This document shows positions 35,472-43,995 of a stretch of 53,940 nucleotides of DNA, one piece after another. How positions within the stretch are numbered: position 1 is the first letter of the stretch; the number at the start of each line of letters is the position of its first letter. The DNA is taken from positions 1 through 53,940 of the forward strand of contig NZ_KE384212.1 in assembly GCF_000424585.1 (NCBI RefSeq), written 5' to 3'. Source of the stretch: Butyrivibrio sp. MC2013. GTDB lineage: Bacteria; Bacillota; Clostridia; Lachnospirales; Lachnospiraceae. The notes beneath the pieces were generated by a model. The model made no database searches, was not told where the DNA came from, and saw only the letters and a program-made list of their open reading frames with translations. The position numbers were made by a program, and so were the translations under genes.

Positions 35472-36092
35472 ATGGATAGTAGTATTTTAACCAGTGAGCA
35501 GATAGATATTCTGGGCGAAGTGGCCAATATCAGTATGGGCAATGCAGCAACGGCGCTGGGGGCCATGCTTAACAGGACTGTCAGTATCACTACTCCAAAA
35601 GTGGAGGTCATTAACAGAAGCCAGTCGCTTGATGACTATTCCAATGTATGCATTTTCGTACAGATCCATTATATAAAGGGCCTTCAGGGCAATAATGTGC
35701 TGATCCTCAAGGAGACTGATGTTAAGTGCATGACTGACCTTATGATGGGCGGACAAGGTGATATCAGCCCTGAGCCTATTAATGATATACAGATCTCCGC
35801 AGCCTCTGAATCTATGAACCAGATGATGGGGTCGTCTGCAACATCTCTGTCTTCGATGTTGGGCATACCTGTAGATATCAGCACTCCTGAAGTCAAGTGG
35901 ATTGATGTGGAATCAGTAAAGACCTTTGAGAGAATGTTTGAAGGTACGGAAGATAAGTTTGTAAAGGTTACCTTCCGTATGGAGGTGGCAGGCCTTATTG
36001 ATTCCATTATGGTACAGCTATATCCCGTGAATTTTGCTGATGAGATGTGCCAGAAGTTCAAGGAGTCCAAGCTTCAGGCCAGAGAGTCGTGA
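35472..36092 (+). CDS. CheC-family phosphatase (chemotaxis, CheY-P hydrolysis)
   Basis: A 206-residue soluble protein of the CheC/CheX/FliY family. Two copies of the phosphatase motif [D/S]x3Ex2N are intact: D12-E16-N19 (in IDILGEVANISMGNAATALG) and S109-E113-N116 (in SAASESMNQMMGSSATSL). The two pseudo-symmetric halves match CheC. It lacks the C-terminal FliN domain, so it is CheC-like rather than full FliY. A sigma-28-type promoter upstream supports a place in the flagellar/chemotaxis regulon. No other chemotaxis gene is nearby. Confidence 0.82.
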   Translation: MDSSILTSEQIDILGEVANISMGNAATALGAMLNRTVSITTPKVEVINRSQSLDDYSNVCIFVQIHYIKGLQGNNVLILKETDVKCMTDLMMGGQGDISPEPINDIQISAASESMNQMMGSSATSLSSMLGIPVDISTPEVKWIDVESVKTFERMFEGTEDKFVKVTFRMEVAGLIDSIMVQLYPVNFADEMCQKFKESKLQARES

Positions 36093-36150
36093 TTTAGATA
36101 TAATTTAATCAATCTTTATTTTCTTTTCCTCTTATTTAAGATTTCTGTAT

Positions 36151-36180
36151 CTGACAAGTGGGCATAAATAATGATAAAAT
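36151..36180 (+). promoter_or_regulatory. Promoter upstream of the DUF4317 gene
   Basis: CTGACA (36151-36156), 18 bp, TAAAAT (36175-36180) as an extended -10 (TGATAAAAT). The predicted start is within the hairpin that follows. Confidence 0.55.
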
Positions 36181-36183
36181 AAT

Positions 36184-36251
36184 GGAGGTCACCGGTTACC
36201 ACGGCATTTCACAAATAGTGACAGGCTCTGGCAAAAATGACCTCCTTTTTG
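36184..36251 (+). terminator. Promoter-proximal terminator hairpin or small RNA
   Basis: GGAGGTCA (36184-36191) pairs with TGACCTCC (36238-36245), then TTTTT. The 46-nt interior has TCAC/GTGA and CCG/CGG pairs. As the promoter ends at 36180, the transcript would be a ~65-nt RNA or an attenuated leader. Confidence 0.5.
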
Positions 36252-36300
36252 TGTCCGGACTTTGGCATCCGGTGACGAATAAAGATAAAGGGGAAGAGAA

Positions 36301-37434
36301 ATGAATAAAGAAGAAATATCCGAGATAAAAAAACAGTTTACACCCGACAGATGCACTATAGATCATATCTGCGGCTGTTATGTAGATCATGAAAAGAACA
36401 AGGTCATGGTGGATAAAAGAGCATTCGGCTCTATCCCCGATGAAGAAATGTACAAATACCTGGACATATTCAGACACAGTCTGACAGGCACTATAGGCAA
36501 GAACCTCATACCATTGGAGTTTCCTCTGGACGAGGAGATCGAGGGAGGTACCCAGAATTTTCTATTGAATCTAAGGGACAGTCATCTGGAGGATGATGCA
36601 CTGGTAGATGAATTTTATGACAAGGTGATAGCCAATTATGTTAATGGTGAGAATTACTATATCATTTTGGTGCATGCAATATACGATATCCCCGGTGTGA
36701 CCAGTGATCATATAGAAAATGATGATGCATCCACAGATATTTATGACTATATTCTGTGCAGTATCTGTCCTGTAAAGCTCAGCAAGGCAGGACTTGGCTA
36801 CAATGAACATGATAACAGGATAGAAGACAGGTTCAGGGATTGGATAGTGGAAGCCCCTGTAAAGGGAATGCTCTTCCCTGCTTTTATTGAGAGGAATACT
36901 GATATCCATAACATGCTCTACTATACTAAAAAGCCTGAGGATCTGCAGCCTGAGTTTGTAGAGACTTTGTTTGGCGGAAGGCCGCCTATGTCAGCTCCGG
37001 ACCAGAAGGATACCTTTGAAGCCATTATCATGGATACTGTAGGTGATGAGGGTAATTATGACACTGTAAAGAATATCTATGAAAATCTGGAACAGATGAT
37101 GGAGGATCATGCAGAGGACAGAGAGCCCCTTGAGATCGGCAAGGAAGACATGAGGCTTCTTTTGGCTCAGTCAGGTGTGCCGGAAGACAATATGAGATCC
37201 TTTAACAAAAATTATGAAAACTGTGTAGGCAGTGAAGAGGATTATCCGCTTCTGGCCAGCAATATTTCCACCGGCAAGAAGTTCAGAATATCAACTCCCG
37301 ATGTGGAGATAAAGGTCAATCCCGAGAGAACGGATCTGGTTGAGACCAGGATCATAGATGGCAGACAATGTATTGTCATCAAGGTGGATGACCATGTTGA
37401 AGTAAATGGTATGAGCGTAAGGACAATACTGTGA
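36301..37434 (+). CDS. DUF4317 family protein
   Basis: A 377-residue soluble protein that starts MNKEEISEIKKQFTPDRCTI and continues DHICGCYVDHEKN, the typical opening of DUF4317 proteins of Clostridia. Function is unknown. No catalytic motif or membrane segment is visible; it is acidic and of normal family length. The ABC exporter pair starts about 20 bp downstream, so they may share a transcript. GGGGAAGAG precedes the ATG. Confidence 0.8.
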   Translation: MNKEEISEIKKQFTPDRCTIDHICGCYVDHEKNKVMVDKRAFGSIPDEEMYKYLDIFRHSLTGTIGKNLIPLEFPLDEEIEGGTQNFLLNLRDSHLEDDALVDEFYDKVIANYVNGENYYIILVHAIYDIPGVTSDHIENDDASTDIYDYILCSICPVKLSKAGLGYNEHDNRIEDRFRDWIVEAPVKGMLFPAFIERNTDIHNMLYYTKKPEDLQPEFVETLFGGRPPMSAPDQKDTFEAIIMDTVGDEGNYDTVKNIYENLEQMMEDHAEDREPLEIGKEDMRLLLAQSGVPEDNMRSFNKNYENCVGSEEDYPLLASNISTGKKFRISTPDVEIKVNPERTDLVETRIIDGRQCIVIKVDDHVEVNGMSVRTIL

Positions 37435-37455
37435 TTATGGTAAAGGGTGATTCGA

Positions 37456-39204
37456 ATGGTCAAAACAATATTAAGTCAGCTAAAAGAATTTAAACTAATA
37501 GCGATCACAGCACCCCTTTGGATGGTAGGCGAAGTGATCTGTGAAATGATAATCCCCATACTCATGGGACATATGGTGGATATAGGCGTGTCCGGAGGAG
37601 ATATGGGCTATATCGTAAGGACGGGTCTCTTTATGCTATTTGTGGCTGTTTTGGGATTGATCTGCGGATGTATGGGCGGTTATTCCAGATCCAAGGCTGC
37701 GGCAGGACTGTCCAGAAATCTGAGAAAGGCTATGCATGACAATATTCAGACTTTCTCTTTTTCCAATATAGATAAATTTTCCACATCGGGTCTGGTTACC
37801 AGGCTTACCACTGATGTTACCAATATTCAGAACTCTTTTATGATGATACTGTCTATGGCTGTCAGGGCTCCTATGTCTATGATAGTAGCCATGGCTATGT
37901 CATTTTATCTGAGTCCCAGGATCGCAACGGTATACCTGATAGCTGTTATCTTTCTGATGCTGGTGATAGGTCTGTTCATGAAGTCAACAATGGTATATTT
38001 CAAGCAGGTGTTTGAAAAATATGACAAGCTCAATGAGAGCGTTCAGGAGAATGTATCTGCTATAAGAGTGGTCAAGGCCTATGTCAGAGAAGAGCATGAG
38101 GACAATAAGTTTGAAAAGGCTGCTACTGCTATATATTCCATGTTTGTCAAAGCAGAGAAGAGAGTGGCAATAGCAGGACCTCTTATGATGTTTACCGTAT
38201 ATTCCTGCATCCTTCTTATCAGCTGGATGGGAGCTCACATGATCGTGGCAGGAAGTCTCTCTACCGGTACCTTGATGAGCCTTCTCACCTATTGCATGAA
38301 TATCCTTATGAGCCTGATGATGGTATCTATGGTATTTGTGATGATCACCATGTCTGAAGCTTCTGCAAGACGTGTCAGTGAAGTTATCAATGAGAAGAGT
38401 GATCTGACAGATCCTGACGTTCCTGTATATGAAGTAAAGGATGGATCCATAGTATTTGATCATGTTGATTTTGCATATGACAGGAATGCGGATGAGCCGG
38501 TACTCAAGGATATCAACCTATCCATAAATTCCGGAGAATCCATAGGCATCATAGGTGCTACCGGTTCTGCCAAGTCTTCCCTGGTAAGCCTTATCAGCAG
38601 GCTCTATGATGTGACAAAGGGTGCTGTAAAGGTAGGCGGCCTTGACGTAAGAGATTACAACATGGAAGCCTTGAGAAATCAGGTGGCGGTAGTACTGCAG
38701 AAAAACGAGCTATTCTCAGGCAGCATCTATGATAACCTTCGCTGGGGTAATCCTGAGGCGACAGATGAAGATTGCAGATGGGCTGCCAAGCTGGCCTGCG
38801 CAGATGAGTTTGTTGAGAAGATGCCTCAGGGTTATAACACCTATATAGAGCAGGGAGGCAGCAATGTGTCAGGTGGTCAGAAGCAGAGACTGTGTATTGC
38901 CAGAGCCCTGTTAAAGAAGCCCAAGGTATTAATACTGGATGATTCCACATCCGCTGTTGATACTGCAACAGATGCCATTATCAGGAATGCATTTATCCGT
39001 GAATTGCCCAGCATGACAAGGCTTATCATAGCTCAGCGAATCTCATCTGTAATGGAATGTGACAGGATCATAGTAATGGATAATGGCAAAGTAGCAGATT
39101 TTGGCAGTCATGAAGAGCTCCTTGGTCGCTGCTCCATTTATAGCGAAGTATATGAATCCCAGACCGGAGCCAATGCAGATGCGGATTTTGACGAACCTGC
39201 CTGA
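37456..39204 (+). CDS. ABC exporter half-transporter with degenerate ATP site (TM287/BmrC-like)
   Basis: A 582-residue half-exporter: six membrane spans followed by an ATPase domain. Walker A is GATGSAKS (residues 367-374), with Ala replacing the last Gly of GxGKS. The signature NVSGGQKQR is normal. Walker B reads ILDD, with D496 where the catalytic Glu should be. This is the pattern of the noncanonical subunit in heterodimeric exporters. ATG 37456 is preferred over GTG 37447 because of AAAGGG upstream. It pairs with the next gene. Confidence 0.88.
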   Translation: MVKTILSQLKEFKLIAITAPLWMVGEVICEMIIPILMGHMVDIGVSGGDMGYIVRTGLFMLFVAVLGLICGCMGGYSRSKAAAGLSRNLRKAMHDNIQTFSFSNIDKFSTSGLVTRLTTDVTNIQNSFMMILSMAVRAPMSMIVAMAMSFYLSPRIATVYLIAVIFLMLVIGLFMKSTMVYFKQVFEKYDKLNESVQENVSAIRVVKAYVREEHEDNKFEKAATAIYSMFVKAEKRVAIAGPLMMFTVYSCILLISWMGAHMIVAGSLSTGTLMSLLTYCMNILMSLMMVSMVFVMITMSEASARRVSEVINEKSDLTDPDVPVYEVKDGSIVFDHVDFAYDRNADEPVLKDINLSINSGESIGIIGATGSAKSSLVSLISRLYDVTKGAVKVGGLDVRDYNMEALRNQVAVVLQKNELFSGSIYDNLRWGNPEATDEDCRWAAKLACADEFVEKMPQGYNTYIEQGGSNVSGGQKQRLCIARALLKKPKVLILDDSTSAVDTATDAIIRNAFIRELPSMTRLIIAQRISSVMECDRIIVMDNGKVADFGSHEELLGRCSIYSEVYESQTGANADADFDEPA

Positions 39205-39248
39205 TGATGAATACAGATGCCGGCAATGGACCGGTGTGGAGGTAATAA

Positions 39249-41246
39249 ATGGCTGAAGAAAAAGTAGTAAAAGTAGGCGGCCACGGCGGAAGAGGAATGA
39301 GAGGAATGCCTAGGCCAAAGATAGATAATCCCGGTAAACTTTTTGTAAGACTGATAAAGGCAGTAATGGAGAATTATACAGTCCATCTTATAGTGGTAGT
39401 AGCTTGTATACTCATAAGTGTATTCGCCAATATCCAGGGAACTCTTTTTACCAGAACCTTGATCGACGCATATATAGAGCCCTTGTCCAAGGCTGCCAGA
39501 GCCGGAGAAGCAGTGGATTATGGCCCTCTTGCCATTGCTATGCTCAGGGTGGCATGCTTTTATGCCATAGGTATAGCTGCTGCATTTATACAGGCCTGGA
39601 CTATGGTATATGTGACCCAGGGTACACTAAAGAACCTGAGGATCAGACTCTTTGAACATATGGAGAGCCTTCCTATCAAGTATTTTGATACCAACGCCCA
39701 CGGCGATATCATGTCAGTGTATACCAATGATATCGATACTTTGCGCCAGATGATTTCCCAGTCATTGCCTCAGCTCCTTAACAGTGCCATCACCATTGTC
39801 AGTGTACTGGGGTCCATGATCATACTCAATATTCCTCTTACCTTTGTAACACTCTTTATGGTAGCAGTAATGCTCTTTGTATCTGGCAAGGTTACCAAGA
39901 TGTCCGGTAAGAACTTTATAGCCCAGCAAAAGAATCTGGGTACTCTTAATGGCTTCATCGAAGAGATGATGAACGGTGAGAAGGTTGTCAAGGTATTCTG
40001 CCACGAAAAACAGGCTGTTGAAGAGTTTGACAGATATAATGAAGCTCTGTATGAGAGCGCTTATAAGGCAAATGCTTTTTCATCAATACTCATGCCCATC
40101 AATGCCCAGCTGGGTAATGTGAGCTACGTAATGTGCACTATCGTAGGCGGTGCTCTGGCTCTTACCACTTCTGAGACAACAGGTACAGGAGTAGCATTTC
40201 TCCTGGCTCTTATCGGACTCTTTGGAAGTCTGTCAGTAGGTTCCCTTGCATCCTTCCTGACGTTTAACAAGAACTTCTCTATGCCGGTAAACCAGGTTTC
40301 TATGCAGCTTAATTCCATCATCATGGCCCTGGCAGGTGCAGACAGAGTATTCAGACTCCTGGATCAGGAGCCTGAGACCGATGAGGGCTATGTGACACTA
40401 GTCAATGCCAAGATGGAAAATGGCGAGATCACAGAGACAGACGAGCACACCGGCAAGTGGGCATGGAAGCATTATCATAAGGCTGAGGGTACCACTGATT
40501 ATAAGCCCCTTATGGGTGATGTAACCTTTAATGATGTAGACTTTGGCTACAATGATGACAAGATGGTGCTGCATAACATTGTGCTTCACGCTAGGCCCGG
40601 TCAGAAGATAGCGCTGGTCGGTACCACAGGTGCGGGTAAGACCACCATCACCAATTTGATCAATCGTTTCTATGATATTCAGGATGGAAAGATCAGGTAC
40701 GATAATATAAATGTCAATAAGATATGTAAAAAGGATCTGAGAAGGTCCCTTGGCATAGTTCTTCAGGAGACTCATCTTTTTACCGGAACGGTAGCTGATA
40801 ATATCAGATACGGCAAGCTGGATGCTACAGATGAAGAAGTAATAGCTGCTGCAAAGCTGGCCAATGCAGATGGCTTTATCAGAAGGCTGCCAAACGGCTA
40901 CGATACTCAGCTTACAGGAGACGGAGCCAATCTTTCACAAGGTCAGAGACAGCTTCTTGCAATCGCAAGGGCAGCTATAGCTGATCCCCCGGTACTGATC
41001 CTGGATGAAGCTACCAGCTCTATTGATACCAGAACAGAAAAGCTGGTTCAGGATGGTATGGACAAGCTGATGAGTGGAAGGACTACCTTTGTAATAGCGC
41101 ACAGGCTGTCTACCATTCGCAACTCCGACTGTATCCTTGTTATGGAACAGGGACGTATCATAGAGAGAGGCAGTCACGAAGAGCTATTGGATAAGAAGGG
41201 CAAATACTATCAACTGTACACAGGTAAAAAGGCCGAAACAGCATGA
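39249..41246 (+). CDS. ABC exporter half-transporter, canonical subunit (TM288/BmrD-like)
   Basis: A 665-residue half-exporter. A glycine-rich cytoplasmic N-terminus (GGHGGRGMRGMPRPK) precedes the six spans, and the ATPase domain follows. Walker A GTTGAGKT (458-465), signature LSQGQRQ, Walker B ILDEATSS with catalytic E587 and H-loop IAHRLS are intact. An insertion of about 40 residues (about 385-425) stands before the ATPase core, as in many such second subunits. Together with the upstream protein it should form a heterodimeric drug or lipid exporter with one active site. Its stop overlaps the next start (ATGA). Confidence 0.9.
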   Translation: MAEEKVVKVGGHGGRGMRGMPRPKIDNPGKLFVRLIKAVMENYTVHLIVVVACILISVFANIQGTLFTRTLIDAYIEPLSKAARAGEAVDYGPLAIAMLRVACFYAIGIAAAFIQAWTMVYVTQGTLKNLRIRLFEHMESLPIKYFDTNAHGDIMSVYTNDIDTLRQMISQSLPQLLNSAITIVSVLGSMIILNIPLTFVTLFMVAVMLFVSGKVTKMSGKNFIAQQKNLGTLNGFIEEMMNGEKVVKVFCHEKQAVEEFDRYNEALYESAYKANAFSSILMPINAQLGNVSYVMCTIVGGALALTTSETTGTGVAFLLALIGLFGSLSVGSLASFLTFNKNFSMPVNQVSMQLNSIIMALAGADRVFRLLDQEPETDEGYVTLVNAKMENGEITETDEHTGKWAWKHYHKAEGTTDYKPLMGDVTFNDVDFGYNDDKMVLHNIVLHARPGQKIALVGTTGAGKTTITNLINRFYDIQDGKIRYDNINVNKICKKDLRRSLGIVLQETHLFTGTVADNIRYGKLDATDEEVIAAAKLANADGFIRRLPNGYDTQLTGDGANLSQGQRQLLAIARAAIADPPVLILDEATSSIDTRTEKLVQDGMDKLMSGRTTFVIAHRLSTIRNSDCILVMEQGRIIERGSHEELLDKKGKYYQLYTGKKAETA

Positions 41247-41956
41247 GTGATAATAAGTTGATCCGAAGTGAGCTTGCATACTGGGATAAGGATAAAACGC
41301 TGGTGGAACTGTTTGATGACAGGATCCGCTTTACTCCTGTGGGCGAAAAGCCGGTGGATATCAGATATGCAACCATATCCTCCTGCAAGCGTTATATCAA
41401 AGAACTCCTGATCACCAGTAAAGGTACAAGCGGAGACAGCTATGACGTACACTATATCCCTGTTAAATTCGAAAACAAGGATATAGCAGGCTATTATTAT
41501 CATTTTATAGCAGACAGAGTGGAACGCTCGGCTGCTGTTGGAGAGTCTGAGACTAGCAGAGATGACGAGTCAAAGCCTGTATATACTATTCCCTGTAATT
41601 GCGCTTTTGCTGAAGGCGTTCTCTATATCTTTAATGATCACTTCAGCTTCAGGACCAACGGTCAAGGTAGCAATATAAGGGTTCATTACCTGGATGTGCT
41701 GGAAGTCACAAAGAACTTCGGATCTATACGCTTTAAGTTGGGACCTGCTGATTTTGTGAGCTTCCAGGTACCCAAAGCAGTGTTCCTTGAGGTGTACAGA
41801 TTTCTGGATTCTCATGTGCGCAGTGAAGCGGTCAGGAGCCTGGATACAGAAGATGAGATTGTCAGAAATATGAGGACCGGCATTGGACACAATGTGGACA
41901 AGCAGGTCATCAAGGAATCCTTTGCAGCCAGAGATATGGACGTAGAGGACCTGTAG
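41243..41956 (+). CDS. Uncharacterised protein co-translated with the ABC exporter
   Basis: A 237-residue soluble protein with no membrane span. Two beta-rich halves of similar plan can be seen (residues about 15-90, LVELFDDRIRFTP...KRYIKELLIT; and about 115-190, GVLYIFNDHFSFRTN...VHYLDVLEVTK). Each resembles a PH-like or GRAM-like barrel, followed by a helical charged tail. It overlaps the exporter gene by 4 bp. It may be an accessory factor of the exporter. I do not recognise the family. Confidence 0.6.
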   Translation: MSDNKLIRSELAYWDKDKTLVELFDDRIRFTPVGEKPVDIRYATISSCKRYIKELLITSKGTSGDSYDVHYIPVKFENKDIAGYYYHFIADRVERSAAVGESETSRDDESKPVYTIPCNCAFAEGVLYIFNDHFSFRTNGQGSNIRVHYLDVLEVTKNFGSIRFKLGPADFVSFQVPKAVFLEVYRFLDSHVRSEAVRSLDTEDEIVRNMRTGIGHNVDKQVIKESFAARDMDVEDL

Positions 41957-41965
41957 CAGAGATCA

Positions 41966-42065
41966 CGACATAGAAGTGCATCCGTGCACTTCTGAGCATG
42001 TCGAAATACATCCTTGTATTCACGACATAGAAGTGCATCCGCGTGGTTAATAGCTGCCGGATGCA
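41966..42065 (+). repeat. Three-hairpin intergenic element, copy 2, ending in a terminator
   Basis: Hairpin 1 (41966-42003) matches copy 1 at 28362 over 38 nt. The middle hairpin is AATACA-tcct-TGTATT (42005-42020), different in sequence from copy 1 but still paired. The third unit diverges after GAAGTGCATCCG. Confidence 0.75.
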
Positions 42066-42070
42066 TTTTT
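42034..42070 (+). terminator. Terminator formed from the third repeat unit
   Basis: TGCATCCG (42034-42041) and CGGATGCA (42058-42065), then TTTTT. It ends the exporter operon, six bases before the stop codon of the convergent operon. Confidence 0.7.
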
Positions 42071-42076
42071 GATTCT

Positions 42077-42517
42077 TTATTCAAGGGGGATATGCCCTTC
42101 GTCATAACCCAGGGCGCTGTCGTCAGTTACTGTGTTATAGACAGATATGCTGTAGCAGAGATCGGTATTGCTATCAGGATATACGGGAGATAGCTCCACG
42201 TGAAGATAACGGCAGTCGCTTATGGGGAAATCTTCCTTAAGTATGACAGAGCCTGCTTTTTGCATATAATCATTCTTGTCAGAGGCAGAATTATATATTT
42301 GATGAAGAGCTGCGTCTGTGTCAGCCATAAAGCCTTCTGACGCCAGTACAGCGCTGTAATAGCTGCGGGTATTGGCTGAAGCTTTGGATGAGAGAGCCTC
42401 CTCTGCAAGGGCGCTTTGGAGAGACAAAAGGGCAAAGGAAATAAGGCTCACTGCCAGGAATATCAACAATATAGAAACTGCACCAATAGGCATATTAAGG
42501 CTGATCCTTTTATTCAT
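42077..42517 (-). CDS. Small membrane-anchored pilin-like protein
   Basis: A 147-residue minus-strand protein, last in its operon. It starts MNKRISLNMPIG, followed by one N-terminal span (about 10-35, AVSILLIFLAVSLISFALL) and an alanine-rich helix, then a small extracytoplasmic part. The plan is that of a pseudopilin-like or pilus minor subunit, but it lacks the G-E cleavage motif. The frame extends to 42598; ATG 42517 has AGGAGG upstream and overlaps the preceding gene by 8 bp. Confidence 0.6.
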   Translation of the reverse strand: MNKRISLNMPIGAVSILLIFLAVSLISFALLSLQSALAEEALSSKASANTRSYYSAVLASEGFMADTDAALHQIYNSASDKNDYMQKAGSVILKEDFPISDCRYLHVELSPVYPDSNTDLCYSISVYNTVTDDSALGYDEGHIPLE

Positions 42518-43097
42518 AGGCAGCCTCCTTTTTAAGTCCAAGATAAAGACCCATTGGGATCTGCAGAATAGGTGAAGCTGCATCTTTTGCATCTTCACCT
42601 GTTATCAGTTCGTGAGTATGAGAAGTATTGAATACATAAATGCAGGCATCTGATGCATAGCCCAGTCTTGAATTGTCTGAATAATCCTTATACAGATCAT
42701 CTGCATATACAAGCTTTGTTGTTATCACTGTTTCGTAATAAGTGTTATTTGCAGTCTCGTTTATGTCAGAAGCGGGGCTCATGATCGGATTAAAGTCCTT
42801 ATCCAGGCAGATGATGATAGAGCCTGTGGACTGACTGTCATCCTTGCTCATTATGCAGTAATTGGGAAATTCATCATAAATACGGCTCAGATCTCCGCCG
42901 CAGCTGATATATATCTGGGCTATGGAATCAGCAAAAAGTCCTGCTTTTGTTTCGTCCGATGCCCTTTTGGTGACCAGGTATGCCCTGGCAAATATCTGGA
43001 CGCAGACTGCGCAGGTGATGGCAAAAAAGAATAATGAAATTATCAGCTCTGTGAGAAATAATGATGAGCTGCTTATCTTGTTAAAACCATCCCGCAT
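42510..43097 (-). CDS. Pseudopilin-like protein
   Basis: A 195-residue protein with a type IV pilin-like N-terminal helix, SLFLTELIISLFFFAITCAV, carrying a Glu in the right place after a hydrophobic start (compare FTLVELII). A globular domain with a Cys pair (C66, C81) follows. Pilin-like proteins of this kind are minor components of type II secretion or type IV pilus machines. No prepilin peptidase site is certain. It sits 21 bp after the DUF4860 gene. Confidence 0.65.
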   Translation of the reverse strand: MRDGFNKISSSSLFLTELIISLFFFAITCAVCVQIFARAYLVTKRASDETKAGLFADSIAQIYISCGGDLSRIYDEFPNYCIMSKDDSQSTGSIIICLDKDFNPIMSPASDINETANNTYYETVITTKLVYADDLYKDYSDNSRLGYASDACIYVFNTSHTHELITGEDAKDAASPILQIPMGLYLGLKKEAAYE

Positions 43098-43118
43098 ATT
43101 GATATCTATTTGCTCCCT

Positions 43119-43610
43119 TTATTCTGCATTATTCCTTAATGCAACGTATACTCTTATTGTGCTTTTATCTGTCATGGCCATCTCTATTCGGCAAAGGCTG
43201 TTGTCCACCATGGAGATGTCCATGCTGTCCATATCCATGATCCTCTGGCCTGTCATGGGAGATATGGTTGCTTTTTCGCTGCTCATGATCTCCATTAGAG
43301 AGCCGTCATAGACGTACAGAGAAGTGACATATGTCTCTTTGTTTAACTCTTCGTAAATCTTGATGGCCGGAGAATTGCCTACTTTACCTATCCGTATCAT
43401 ATCAGAGGAGCTTGCGCAGCGTATCTTGTTCAGTACATAAGAACCTGCTGTTCTGATCTCGTAGGACGAATCAGATGCAGAGAGCGTCCTTTTGTAAACT
43501 GAAGAGCCCAGGGCAATGACCATTACAGAACACAGGGCAAATCCAAAGAGGAGAGCTGTAAGAGTAATGGTCTCTATTATATGCTTGTCTCTGCTTAGCT
43601 GCTGCGTCAC
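43119..43610 (-). CDS. DUF4860-like membrane protein
   Basis: A 163-residue protein with one N-terminal span (about 15-38, TLTALLFGFALCSVMVIALG) and a small extracytoplasmic beta domain (SSYEIRTAGSYVLNKIR...). It resembles DUF4860 proteins, which are found beside GspF/PilC genes in Lachnospiraceae. It probably belongs to the pseudopilus. Spaced 16 bp from the preceding gene. Confidence 0.65.
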   Translation of the reverse strand: MTQQLSRDKHIIETITLTALLFGFALCSVMVIALGSSVYKRTLSASDSSYEIRTAGSYVLNKIRCASSSDMIRIGKVGNSPAIKIYEELNKETYVTSLYVYDGSLMEIMSSEKATISPMTGQRIMDMDSMDISMVDNSLCRIEMAMTDKSTIRVYVALRNNAE

Positions 43611-43626
43611 GGCTGCCTCCTGATCG

Positions 43627-43983
43627 TTATCTTATGGTAGATGCGACCCCTGTCTGGATGTTGAGTATGGTCACGTCCGGGTAAATATTGGAACCAAAAG
43701 CGGAATAATCTATAAAAAAGACTTCTTCATCATAGGATAGCCCGTAATGTTCTCTTATATATTCCAGACTTGGAGGGTAGAAGCCTTCAATTGCATAGCA
43801 CTGGGCTATATCCTTTCTCAGAGCATTTGAGAGTGAATCCTGCCTGTAGTAGAGAGACTTCATACCTATACTGTCTATGCCCAGATTAAAGAGGATGAGC
43901 ATGATTATGCTAATGATCAGGTAGATATAGCCGGCTATTGATTTAAATGGTTTTGTTATTTTTCTTTTAAAAAAGTTACCCAT
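43627..43983 (-). CDS. Small single-span membrane protein of the pilus-like operon
   Basis: A 118-residue protein with a basic N-terminus (FFKRKITKPFKS), one span (about 18-37) and a small outer domain with YPPSLEYIREHYGL. The latter phrase is like that of pilin-type proteins in which a PxxLxxL helix follows the stem. Start 12 bp after the GspF gene. I do not recognise a family. Confidence 0.6.
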   Translation of the reverse strand: MGNFFKRKITKPFKSIAGYIYLIISIIMLILFNLGIDSIGMKSLYYRQDSLSNALRKDIAQCYAIEGFYPPSLEYIREHYGLSYDEEVFFIDYSAFGSNIYPDVTILNIQTGVASTIR

Positions 43984-43995
43984 AAAGCCTCGTTA

